Below, piece after piece: positions 33,501 through 46,100 of a DNA stretch of 64,000 bases (position 1 is the stretch's first letter; the number at the start of each line of letters is the position of its first letter). The notes below the pieces were generated by a model, which was not told where the DNA came from, ran no database searches, and worked only from the letters and a program-made list of their open reading frames with translations. Source of the DNA: Rhynchospora pubera (Eukaryota; Streptophyta; Magnoliopsida; Poales; Cyperaceae); the NCBI GenBank assembly GCA_028095005.1, contig CM051460.1:62039676-62103675 (forward strand), in the 5' to 3' direction. Made by a program: the position numbers and the translations under genes.

Positions 33501-33775
33501 CATTTTTTTTGGTACTAGCTTTAGTATTTAGCAGATCATGTGAGTTTCAATGCACAAGAATTTTTGCAATGATTATCTATTTTATTTTCTGCTTTTGACG
33601 CCTGTTCTGCACATCTAGATGTTTATAATCAAAGATTGATTGACCCGTTAGTCTTTTTATGATTATTCATTTTTTATATCCAAAAGCATATTTTATTCTT
33701 TAAAAAAAATATGATAGTAAAATCATACCAATACTTATTAGAAATTATTTCTAATCGATGAAATAAAAAGGTAGA
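30534..33775. other. AT-rich DNA, probably the body of a Helitron-like element in part
   Basis: No gene is supported. Segments near 31850-32300 look like leader exons (pyrimidine-rich, with CAG/G and GT sites) but carry no protein I know. The stretch ends in a Helitron-type 3' terminus at 33776-33801. I could not place a 5' TC end, so its true extent is unknown. Confidence 0.35.
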
Positions 33776-33801
33776 TCGCGCAACGCGCGAGGCCTCGCTA
33801 G
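33776..33801 (+). mobile_element. Helitron-type 3' terminus
   Basis: TCGCGCAACGCGCGA forms a perfect 6-bp stem with an AAC loop. It is followed 7 nt later by CTAG and then T. This is the Helitron 3' end signature (hairpin, CTRR, insertion before T). The same hairpin occurs at 49651. Confidence 0.65.
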
Positions 33802-33816
33802 TCTTATCTTAAATTT

Positions 33817-34124
33817 GGGGTCGTTTGGATCGTTTAGGAATAAGAAGAATTTTCTATTCTTAGGCATAAAGTATTGGGAAGTGTGTAATTTTGTGAAAAG
33901 TTTGGATTGTTTATAATAAATTTATGCCAATGAATAGGAAATTCCTCCTATTCTCGGATGCAATTTGGGGTCGTTTGGATCGTTTAGGAATAAGAAGAAT
34001 TTTCTATTCCTAGGCATAAAGTATTGGGAAGTGTATAATTTTGTGAAAAGTTTGGATTGTTTATAATAAATTTATGCCTATGAATAGGAAATTCCTCCTA
34101 TTCTCGGAGCATCCAAACAGGCCC
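33817..34124. mobile_element. Tourist-like MITE arranged as a tandem pair
   Basis: The unit GGGGTCGTTTGGATCG.. begins at 33817 and again at 33967 (period 150 bp). The two units are nearly identical, and only the second keeps the inverted end ATCCAAACAGGCCC (to 34124). This looks like a MITE whose first copy lost its right end, or an unequal duplication. It lies 15 bp beyond the Helitron-type end. Confidence 0.6.
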
Positions 34125-34139
34125 TTAAATACTTCAATT

Positions 34140-37100
34140 TCAATCCAGCCGTTACTGTTCAATTATCTGAGCCGTCCATTTTTTCTCTCTGCATGATCGA
34201 CTACATCTCCTCTGTCCCCCTCCACTTACTTCTTCGCTTGCTCTCTCTTCCAGTTTTCTGTCTACGTCCCTCCGTGCCTACCGTGTTGTTTTTCACTGCC
34301 ATGTCTAATTTCTTTCTTTCTCTCAGTCTCTCTATTGTCGCCACACCAAAACTTCCTCCTCTCTCTTCATCAAATCAAAATTACGGTCCTCGATCGAGAA
34401 ACTTCCTCCACTTTCTCACCCGTACCACACGAGCTGTCTTCTACTTCGTCTCGCGTTCGCTTTTTTCTTTCAAATCAAAAAGACGATTTAGGAGAGACAG
34501 AAGAGACGAGGAACCCTAGCTTTGCGCCGGAGGATGGAAGCCTAGCTTCACGCCTCTCCTGTTTAGTCTCGCATCTTTCCTTCCTCTTCCAGGTGAGCAC
34601 CCTTTTTAGCCGTTCCCAGTTCCCACCTCTTACTCTTCTCTTTCTCTTGCTCAAATGTTTGCAGATCCAAGTTCTCCTTTTTGGGATTTTCACTGTTTCC
34701 TCTACGATTCTGTGCTCTATTTGGCCTAATTCTTTCTTATTTTGCTCCTTCTATAGCTTGCAGGTTGGAAATTTGTGGCTTCTCAGCATTTCTGCCATTA
34801 TTGTTTTGGGACACTGTGTAGGTAGACAACTGCTCTCTTTTCTTCTCGGTCCTTGCTTAGCTACATGACTTCTGGTAATTACCTTTTTTTCTTTTTCTTT
34901 TTCTTTTTCTTTTTGGCTTGCAGTGAGGATTGTTTCTCTGATTTGGTTGCACAGCTGTTTGGTTTCCATTTTGAATGAGTTTCAAATGAGTATTGAAAAT
35001 TCCATGGAGATTGTAAGTGTTCCTGATCCTTTTTGTGATATTCTTTTATTTTGGAAATACTTACAACTGATATGTGCAAGTTACTTTGGTTCATCTTTTT
35101 ATTTTCTTTTGTTTTTTCCTCGAGATTTTTGTTTTCCTCAACGTGGAGAATGTAATTGCAGCCTTGACTTCTGGAATTGATAGGTACGACTTTGTCCTTA
35201 GTTTGTGCCCCATTAAATGAATTTTAGTAAAACTTTTCAATTTGGATGTTATTTAGCTTATGGCTAGCTTTCCTCTTTTTTAAAACAAGTGGACCTTTCG
35301 ATTTGCATGTTATTAAGCTTATGGCTAGCCTATCAACTGAAGAAAGATAGAAGGCATCGATAGTTTAGGGTTAAAGACGTTGGTTCGTCTGGCAAGCTGA
35401 TTAATTGCACATATTATAGAAGGGAGAACACCATAGAAAATTTGTGAAATCATCGCCAGGTGTTCTTACGATGTACGATTTTATTATTTTTGTTATTTTT
35501 TTTATTATATTTTTCTTGTATGTTACGATCTAGATGGTTTGTACAGAAGGTGCTTTGGTGTATTTATATTATGGAATAGCAACAATTAGGTGGTTTTTAT
35601 GCGTGAGAGAAAGCAAACATGGCGGTGTATTAAACTTTAATCAGGGTATGACAAGCAACGAAAACAAGGGTCAAGCCCTCATCTTTAAAGAATTAAGTTT
35701 AAAATTTACATAGAAAAGGAAAATAAGAAGGACAAGGTAAAAAGTTTTTAAAGTAAAAGCTCGTATTCATAACAAGGTATTACTGATACCAAAAAAACAT
35801 AAGAAAAATGCAAAGAAAAAGAATGAAAAAGTCATCTCCTCAGGATGCTCCATTCAAATAAGAACTCAGCCAGTCATGTGTTGCTTGCTTTTGATGTACC
35901 TCTCTCAGTACAGTTATTGTTTCAGCTTGATTTTGTTGGTCAGATTGTTTGTTGGAGAGTTTTGTTTCATGCTTTATTATTTTTTTCCTTACTTATTGTA
36001 TTGCCTTTTGCTTTCTATTTTTGCAGGTGATACTCTCTTTGCTGCCCTCCTCTTCATTCTATTTTGCTTGGTTTGTATTTGTCTTTGTTTGTTATTTGTC
36101 AGTATAAATTCATCTAGGGATTTTCTGCTAGCTTTTGCTGGCAAGGGCTGTGACCAGGGTATATTTCCACCATGGCTGTAAGGAGAGATCATATGTTTGT
36201 GGCCCATGAGTGTATATTTTTTTCTGCATGGGCTCTATTGGCGGGATCAGTCATTATGTTCCAGTTTTGTTGATTTATGGTGGTTTGAATTTACGGGACA
36301 AAGAAATAAGGAGGCTATTGAAAGGACAATGGGTATATGTGTTCAGTCACAGAGAGTTGGCAGTTCTATTAAATGTTCGTCTCTTATGAGAAAAAGAAAA
36401 ATAATTTATTTTAACTAGGGAGGTTGAAGGACAATATGAACATGTACTCATATATGTTAATGAATTTTTTATTCCTGTTTGGTTTAACTCATAAAAAGAC
36501 TTAAATACTTCAATTTAGAGCTTCGTTTTTAGTTGCCATCATATTTTCCTCCTGCTGATGGCTTCCTATATTTTTCATGAAACAAATTATTAACCTCTTT
36601 GCATATGATGCTTGCAGGTGGGGTTGAGGATATATGTACTATCACAGCCTAATTGAACATGTAATTAACATACTTCAATTCCAAACTTGAAAAACATTGG
36701 AACAAATGAACTGTGTTGTGCATGTTGCTGTCTGAATTTATGAAAGAGCCAGCTTTCTAATAGTAATTGTTATACTTATATCAGCTCATTTTTCTATTTT
36801 TGTTTTATTTCTTTTTTGCTGCTCCTCTCCTTATTCTTTTCTTTGTTCTGCTTTGGATTGTCTGTGGGATGGATTGGCTTGGATTGTCTTTCTGGCAGTT
36901 ATCTTACTTTCTCTTTTTTTTCAGGACTATTGTTGCTTTCCGACCATGTTTTTCCTTGGAATCCGGTTCGACAAGGTAAGCGATGTTATTTTGGTGCTTT
37001 CCTATCATAGATCTGGAGTACCTCTGGGTTGTAAGGTTGTCATGTGCTCTTTGCATTGTATTTTTTTTTTAGAGTCTGTTTTTTTTTTCTTTTCGGCCTT

Positions 37101-39952
37101 GTTATTTTGCGCTGATACTAATAGAGTTAACCATATAAACTTTGGAGGATTTGTTTCAGCCGTTTTGGCATAAGGGAAATAGTTTAGTGATGATTTTTTT
37201 GCATTTAATTCTTACGAACAAATGAATCATGACAGAGGTTGAAACTGTCGGATCGCATTTAATTTTTCGCATTTATGAAGGAGCAAGCTTTCTAATAGTA
37301 ATTATTACATCAGCATTTTTTCTCTTTTTATTTTGTTTATTTTTGAAGTTTTTTCGCATAATACAAAGGAAATTGTTGTAGGTACGAGCCGAAGGGTGTT
37401 AAACCATGCAGTTGCTCCAGATGTACTGTACCTTTCGGCTTTTCTAATGGTGCCTTCCTTTTCTATTTCAGTTCCTTTTTGGTTTGCTGCTCTCTGTTGG
37501 TCTTAGTGCTCCACCACTTCTCTCTCATAAGGTGCGTTTTTCTATTTATTTGATGTAGTTGTCTGTGAAAAAGCAGCCTATTCTTTTGTATAATAAATAT
37601 TGTATGTTACATGATTATTGATTGCATTGATAGATAAAAAAAGAAGTAATCAACATAGAAACAGTAATAAAATTTTTAGTCATTTTAAGGATCAGAAAAT
37701 AGAGTTTGGGCCAAGTTAAAACCTTTTTCTCAACAAACCTTTTTTTTTTGTCATTATCGTATTTGGATCGCTTCATTGCGATTTGCATATCAAGAGTTTC
37801 TTTATAGATTATATATATAGTACTTTTATTATTTATTGATTACATGCATTTTATTAGTTTTTTTTCGGTATCACAAATTATTTGTTATAAGAGAATCCAA
37901 TAATAATAGTTATTGATCTATTATTGTGCTGACAGTTTTTTCTGTTAAAACAATTAAATTGTGCAGTCCTTATTTTAGAGTATTTTTATTTCAACAGAAT
38001 GCTGAAAATTAATTCCCTTTCACATTTTGACAATCTTACTAGAGTCAACACATATCCTTACCTATATGTCTGTACCAACAAATTGTTTGTGTTCTTCTTT
38101 TGTTGAAAAAAGTTCTATGCTAACATTTGTTCTACTGGCATGTTATTGGTGCCAGGAAGCTATGTAAACTTCTTTTGAGAACTTATGTAATCATGAGAAA
38201 ATTTAAACATGTACAGGTTATTATCCTTTGCCACTAATATCTTTAGTTATAAACAAGGTTTAGAAACATTTACTAAAGGACAATCTGTCCTTAGTCCTAC
38301 TTTTGCTAATAAAATTTTAAATTGTTTAGAGAATATATTGGAAAATTAATTTATAATTTTTTTTCAAGTATTTTTCAAACGGCTATCTCAGGTGGAAAGT
38401 CTCCTTCTGTGTTGTTATTATTTCAGGAGAGATATGGCAGGGCTTCAGATGGTAAGGACAATAAATTTACCTTGCTATTCAAAAGTAACCTGGTCAGTGC
38501 CTATTTTTTGCCTTTTTTTTAGGGTTTGGCATGCTATTGTGAGGGCAACAAATTTAGGGGTATTTCTTGGGGTTTTTAAATGCTATTGTTCCAGGAACTG
38601 GCACAAAAAATGGTTGTTCATTTTGGTTGGGCATGGAGAGAATTTATCCCAAAGGTATATCGTACTATGTTGTTCTGCGTCTCTTCTTATTTTATCTCTT
38701 TCTTCATAATATATTATGAATGCAGTGACAAATTTACCACTGAACACGCCTCACCCAAACAGGATCAAATAGAACAAGCAACACCTCTCTTTGATTGATC
38801 CAGCACAGGCAAGTTAGGTAAAAACACTTTCATCATCATGCCTCTCTCCATTCGTTCCATTACATTCGAATTTGGTAAAAAAAACTTTCTTACTTTTCAT
38901 TAAATTGGAGTTGTGAGAGATTGAACACTTGATGGAGATTGAAAATAAAATATTAAGGAGATTTGAAAATATGCATCTAAAAGTACTCATCCTTTTTGAA
39001 TTGAACTAAGAGTTCAACAAATTATTAAATAAGGGCTGAATACAAATTTGATACTTTGATTGTATGACACCAAGTATATATCGTACAAATTTCGTACCAA
39101 GTTTATATACGTACTATTGTGTTCTGCATCCCTTCTTATTATTCTCTTTTTCTCCATAATATATTCTGAATACAGTGAAAGATCTACCACTGAACCTGCC
39201 TCACCCAAACAGGCAACACCTGGTAGTCGCAATTTATCTAGCAGGCAATCAACCTGTAAGGAGACTACTTTCAACAGGTTGTGGAGGCACCACCATGAGG
39301 AAGTTTCAAGTTTTGTTTTTCTGTTCCCTGTGACCCCTACCAGTAGTCATAGATTATCTAATTTCAATTATTGTTTTTTAGTAAAGTATACAACTCTTTT
39401 TCAATTTTTATTTTCCGTTATGTGTGCTCAGTTTTTAGTTTAGGCTTGAGTAGGAGGTGCTGGTACCTTTTATCAGCGTGATTGGATAGCTAAGGCTTTT
39501 ATTTCAGTTGGGGTTGTAATCGAAACTTTGTAATTTTTTTCTCTTTGTTTTAAAGTTTAGTTGTCCAAGGACCTTCCAATAATAATAAAAAAAAAGGAAC
39601 AGCTATAGTTAGAAACAATACGCTTAATGATCCTACCTCTTCTGCATACAGAGAAATTGCAACAAATCTGAAACACAAATAACAAAAAATGGTCAGCACT
39701 CAGTCAATTCCATCTGCTACTCCCCTGTGTGCACCTACTTATTAACTATTTAATATCTATCCATGCACGCTCACTAACAAAAAAAAAAATCTGATTACCA
39801 CCCAAAAAAAATTCCGTCTCATAAATTATAGACCTTCGCAATCCATCGCGTAACCAACCGAAAAATATATAAAAAATGAACAATAATCAAATAACTTAAT
39901 AAAACTGAAAACACACCTAAATTAATGATGCAATCACCTTAGACTAATCATA
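34140..39952 (+). other. Helitron-like interior with exon-like fragments, no intact gene
   Basis: The stretch shows many pyrimidine-tract/CAG acceptors and GT donors, but I could not assemble a protein. The start (34190-34590) resembles a gene leader. Two related pairs are visible: 36745-36840 resembles 37275-37345, and 38640-38800 resembles 39080-39230. The latter pair reads FTTEHASPKQ and STTEPASPKQATP. These could be duplicated 3' exons of a captured gene or of a Helitron RPA-like gene, but I am not sure of either. Confidence 0.35.
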
Positions 39953-39974
39953 CATCGCGCGATGCAATAGCTAG
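39953..39974 (+). mobile_element. Helitron-type 3' terminus (second family)
   Basis: The perfect 12-bp palindrome CATCGCGCGATG is followed 6 nt later by CTAG and T. This is the Helitron 3' pattern with a different stem from the ones at 33776 and 49651. The DNA upstream (34.1-39.95 kb) is probably its body, but no 5' end was recognised. Confidence 0.55.
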
Positions 39975-42900
39975 TATTATATCAACCCAAAACTAAATAT
40001 TGAGAGAAAGCCAAAGGTTCGAAACCGATCAAAGATTGGCTCGCAATTTCAAGTGAAAACACTTGAATTGAAATGAGGAGTTGAAGGAACTTACTGGTTT
40101 GAAATGAGGAGTTGAGGGAACTTACTGTTAGAAAGTGTTCAATTTTAATTTAGCTACTAATTAATTTAATTAAAGATCAAGTAAATGAGAATCTTGTCAA
40201 GTAATTAACACACAATATGAGAATAGGAGAGAAATCGATACCTCATCCAATATAGTAATTGGATGGCTTAATCTTAGCATTGGAGTTGATGGCGTGCTCG
40301 TCTCCACCAAATCGCCGCCGCCTCAAGTCCACCAAGGAGGATTAATCACGTTCTACGAGATACGTATGTTCTATATTGTAGAACTTAATCATCACTTAAC
40401 TTGCATACTAATCTTATATGATAATTAATGTTTCTTATTAATTATCAAGATTATGGACTCTTTACATATATTATTGTCATTCTAATGAATGATCCACAGA
40501 GATCTACAATTCAGATCCTCAACCTGAATGATCTGTCAATAATAAACTCTAGGAATAAATGATCAAGCATCATCAATAACATAAACTAACATAAAAGCCA
40601 CCAACTGATTAGCTTCTATGACATATCTCTAACAGTTGGACATGAAAAATAAATCGCTATTTATTTTCAATAATCATAGGTAGTATCTAGCAACGCACTA
40701 TGATTCCCAATTCACATAAATAATGTACTGCTACAATATCTCAATCATGCATAAGAAATAAAAGTATTTCCTTGTCTGATTCTTATGTCACATGATATCA
40801 TTGTATAATCCAAGATAGGAATAGTTCATTCTTGCATATTATACATTTCTTGATCTAGAGTTGATTGTACAAATTTGCCAAACAATCCAACTCCATCAAG
40901 CTGGGGCCCAAACAGATAACATCACTCACTAGATATACTAATGAGGGACATACAGTTTTCTTGATGAACAACTTTTTACCGCACAATTCAAGAGAACATA
41001 ATATAAAGTCCGTATAGTAGCCCTTATTAGGAATCAACGGTAGACGATATTTATAGAACCTATCCTCATGTGGAAAAGTTGAACCATCTCAAACTTAGAA
41101 TCAAACTCATATAAAATAAACAATGACACATAACACAATCCATATGTTTATTTCATTGGGTCAAGTCATGTGCTATATTCCAATAACATACACATATGCA
41201 ATTAAGTTGGTAACTTTTTACCTATGATTTGTAGAATTTAATCATCACTTAACTTGCATACTAATCTTATATGATAATTAATGTTCCTTGTTAATTATTA
41301 AAATTATGGACAATTTAGATTTATTATTGTCATTCTAACGAATGATCTACAGAGATCCACAATTCAGATCCTCAACCTGAATGATCTGTCAATAATAAAT
41401 CCTAGGAACAAATAATCAAAATCATCATTAACATAAACTAAATATTTAAGTCATTAAATTATTAACTTCTAGGATACAATTCAAATGTAGTATACAATTC
41501 AAATTCATGCATGCATACCATAGACCAAGTAATCAGGTGTAGTATTCAATTCAAAATCAAGCATATCACATATTCATATACTAAGTTATAAAGCATACTA
41601 ACAGTTCAAATTCAAGCATGCATATCACAGTTCACGGACCAAGTTATAAAACATACTCATCATCAGCAAAAACATATGGCTCTGATGACTTATCTCCTAT
41701 GTCCATCGAATTCACACTATTTGCTATTATAGCCACTTAGCCAAGAATCAAATCTAAATATGAAGGAAAAAAAAAAAGTTAAAAAGAAAAAGAAAAACCA
41801 CAATCGAAAGTAAAAAGAAAAAGAAAGAAATTCAAATAAAATTGAGGTTTTAAATTTTTTTTCGCTGTCTTTCTTCTCCTTCCTCTAATATTTTATGTCT
41901 CTTTCTTTTTCTTCCTTCCAATCTTTTTTCCTTTATGTTGTTTTTCCTCATATATCCACGAGAAAGTTATGATGGTTGGTGGTGACATGGCCTTGACAAA
42001 CGATCTCATCGTTGCTCTCAGATAAAAATCTATCTCAATCTCAATAAGTTAGTGTTTTAAATGCAATCGAATTTTTACGGATCGTCAAATAATCATGACT
42101 CGTCACCTACCTGCCTACAAGATCTCACTAGATTTTAGAAAACAATCATGTGTTTAGGGTTTCGAGAGTCAAAACAGATAGATGGAGATGGAGAGGGAGA
42201 GGCAATAGGGGATCAGGATACAGTCACAATATATCTCATAGATCTGAAGTCTGCTACGAGAGAAAGACATATAGAGAGGAGTAGAGTAGTAGGGATAAGA
42301 AGAGAGAGAGGGAAAAAAGAGGAGCGACGCTTAGGGTTGAGGCTTAGGGTTTCGAGAGATAAGAGGGAAAAGAGAAGAGACAAGCCAAGAATATACTCGA
42401 GTGAGCGGCGCAGGAGCGCTTGGGAACCCTAAGTCGCGTCAGTCGACCCCTCATATCCTCTACCCTCCCTCCTCTGTGATTATAAAATTTTAAACATGTA
42501 GATATTATACAAAATAACGATAATGAAACACCTTATTTCGTTTATCTTATACCGGCCAATTAAGTTTGTCATTTCGTTTTTTTAACGAAACCACTTATTG
42601 TTCCGTTAACCGTTTCATTTATTTTGAACGTGACGGCATAACGTTTTTTGGGCTGCCGTTGACAGGCCTATAATAATGTATGTACTATGTATGTATATGG
42701 TTAGCCTATAAATAAATTAAATAGTTTTATATATACAGACGACTTGGACTCTCACTCTTGAGTGACAGGAAACGGTGACTGTCGGTTGGAAAAGAGCAGT
42801 GCTTATGCTTGCTCTGTCCGATTTCAATCGGAAGGTAAGTATTAAAATGGATATCTCCAATATCTGAAATAACTGGAGAAGTAAGTGAATAGAGCTTCTG

Positions 42901-43193
42901 CCGTTCTGCGCCTCTAGTCCCTCCTTTTCTTTCGTCTCCTTCCTTAATTGAAACACATACAGTAAGTCTAAGTCCGTAAAGAAAAGAAAGAAAGAAAGAA
43001 ACCAACCCTGGGTACCCAACTAACCAAGATTATATTTTACAAAAAAACTAAGGTAAGCTGATACGGCCACCACCATTGGCCATTGGCATTGCCCATTAGA
43101 GGAAACCAAACCTCTGGTCCGATCTCTGAGCCTCCTCTCTTCTCTTTCTCCTTCTCCTTCTCCTTCTCCTTCTCCCAGCCAGAGCCAGCGCCA
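39975..43193. other. Repeat-derived DNA upstream of the IRE1-like locus
   Basis: No gene is supported. A roughly 210-bp direct repeat occurs at about 40377-40590 and 41221-41430 (starting TTAATCATCACTTAACTTGC). The first copy lies inside a 508-bp segment bounded by TGTTAGAAAG (40127) and CTCTAACA (40634), which resembles LTR ends but lacks a target duplication. The open frame at 42148-42432 is low-complexity Arg/Glu-rich and is not supported. 42530-42680 carries the 'cgtttcgttaacg' words seen in the hAT-like elements. Confidence 0.4.
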
Positions 43194-46100
43194 ATGCCAC
43201 AATACGCGGTCCTTCTCGTCCTTTTCTGTCTCCTTCCGACGGGGATGATGGCCAAAGTGTCGAATTTCTCCCGGGTGCAAGCTAACCACCGAGATTTCTG
43301 CATTAGCCATAGGGAAATCGATGAGCAAGCTAAAGCTTATGTGATGATAGGGATGATGGGGATGACGGGGAAAGTGTCGAATTTCTCCCGGGGCCGGGTT
43401 TATGCCAACCACCAAGATGTTTGCATTGTCGACTCCACAAGCCAAAGGGAAATTGATGAGCATGATGGGCAAACTGATATGACCATACAACCTTCTATTG
43501 CCACTGCAGCTCCCTCTCGTAAACTTTTGCTGATTACACACCATAATCCACTGGTCGGAGCAATGGTTGGCGTGCTCGATCTTTTATTTTCGCCTATTCA
43601 GAACCATCTCAGTAAGAATTGACCAGTCTTATCTAATTTTAAATTCAAACGTCAATCAGAGCGGTACCTAGTACCTACATTACATATTAGGTTCTGGGGT
43701 AGAATGCCTCTAAAGGACAAATATAAGTTTACTTTTCTGTGTTAGAAAATACCTCTCTTGATCCCATTGTTTACTGTTATGCATATCTGAATATAGTATG
43801 TCCTGATCAAAATGGTAAATTTTTAGCATGAGATTTCATTTCATTTCGTTAGAAAAATTTTGTCAAAATGGATGGGTTTGATGTCATTTGGTCCCAATTT
43901 TCATGTTTTTAGACCCAATGAAATCTTAAGAAATTGATTCCATTGAAATGAAATCCGGAATAAAAATCAATTTCATCAAAGTACCAAACCCATCTTCACT
44001 CCTCTGGGAATTTTAAATTTTCCTTCTTTGAGATTTTTAAACTGTTGAACCCCCCCACCCCCCCACCCCCCTCCCCCCCTTAATTCCTTATGAGGTATGT
44101 CTGAAAGATTTTTATGTATTGTTTCCGTGTAATGCCGTAGGAAGGAAAGTGTCCTTGTCATATATGAGGATGGTACTTTCGAACTCAAGGATATCAGGTC
44201 TGGAGAGATCTTATGGGAACTTTTCACTGAAAAACCGCTTCCTTCCAACTTGCACATTCCCCTGAATTCCGATTACTATCTGTATCCTGACCAATATTCC
44301 CAGCTATATGTATTAACCATATCTGGTGGTATCGAGGTACCATTCTATTAACTTCTTTTTCAAATGTTGTTTTCCCTACTTTCTTTCTTTTGTGCTCCTT
44401 AAATTTTTCAGTAAGTTTATTTCCTGAGTTATAATCGAGACACATCCATATCTTGGTAAGAAAACCTTACAGTTATAGTTGATAAGTTAGAAATAATCAC
44501 TGGAAAATCTAATTAATTTTCAAACCTTACAGTTGATACATTGTTTATTTTCTATTATTTATATATATTATGTTCAATTATTTCAAGCAGAAACATCCTC
44601 TGTCACTTGAAGAGTTTGTTGCTCGGACTCCTGAAATAAGAGACTCAACACTCAACAGTTATCATTGGATCTAAAATTTCAGCCAAATATACCATTGATG
44701 CTGGCTCAGGGACAGTAGTACACGAAATTTCCCTTTCGGTAAACTTGTCTGACTTGAATACAACTGAAGGTCAAGGTACATCCTTGTTCCATCAACCCTA
44801 TCTTACAGTTATACGGACTGATTACACAGTTATATGTTCCGACTTGACAAAAATTGTGTGGAATTGGACAATTTCATCATTCTTGGCATACTACCCAAGT
44901 ACATCTGGGAAATTACCAATACAGTTTAAGGGGAATGGGTCTCTAATGGCATGGATTGTCGATGAGGATAATCAAAATCTCAAACCTTCTGAACTGGTTT
45001 CGAGTAGAGACAATAACAAGTCAGATTCTCCACGTGTGAATGTAAGTAGACAAAACAGGATTGATAGGGTGACTAAATTCATCAATTCCAAAAGGCTTTT
45101 TCCCCTTCTTTTTTCCCTTGCTGGGTTACTGTTTTTTTGCAAGTGGCTGAAAGTGGAAAGGAAGGAAGCCGAAAAAAAATACCGCACTGTGTGCAGGGCA
45201 GAGTTGTTCGTTAAAGAAAAGAAGGGCTCAAAACAGGAAAAAAGGTGGTGCCAGTACTACAGAAGAATTACGAAATAATGAGTTAGGTGACGGCAAAATT
45301 ATTGGTAAACTGTTCATCTCAACCAATGTAATTGGGGTAGGGAGAAATGGGACGGTTTTATTTGAAGGAGACTACGACGGGCGAACCGTGGCAGTAAAAA
45401 GATTAATGCATCACCATGAAATCTCAGAAACAGAAATTCCTAATTTGATCAAAACAGATATGCACCCAAACATAATGAGATTCTATGGCAAGGAGTCAGA
45501 TTCAATGTTTTCTTATGTGGCAATTGAAAGATGCTCCTGCAACTTGGATGACGTCATAAGAAAGAAAATGCTCTTAGACAAAGAAATTGTTTTATGGAGA
45601 CCAGATGGATTTCCTACTGCTCAGCTATTAAAATTACTGAGGTTAGTAATATGATTCTTTTGATGGTTTTGAATTCATCAATATTAAAGTCAATTGAAAG
45701 TTTCCCTGAATATGCAGGGACATGATCTTAGGGCTTGCAATATCTTCATGAGTCAGACATAGTGCACGGAAACTTGAAGCCCGAAAATATCTTAATATGT
45801 AAAGAACAAATCCTTCTTGCAAAATTGGCGGATTCTTTATCTATTTTGAATGGCACAGGTACTCCTAAATATTTGTGTTCTCAATCATGTATCCATGTGT
45901 TTGACAGTAAAACATTGATAATATTATTAAATAAGGAACAGTCCCATGTGTATAAAATTTGGGCATTTGAAATTTTAATTTGTTTCTTAATTTTTAGGAT
46001 ATGATAAATCTGGTTGGCAAGCGCCAGAGTACTTATTGCATGACCAAGAGAGCACAGCTTCAGACATTTTTAGCCTTGGGTGCATAATCTTTATTTGTAT

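Noticed and set aside
42148..42432. 94-codon Arg/Glu-rich frame
   Set aside because: Composition follows GA-rich DNA; no homology recognised and no neighbouring exons.
43020..43544. 174-codon minus-strand frame antisense to the IRE1-like first exon
   Set aside because: Shadow of the signal-peptide exon and a CTTCTC microsatellite on the other strand.
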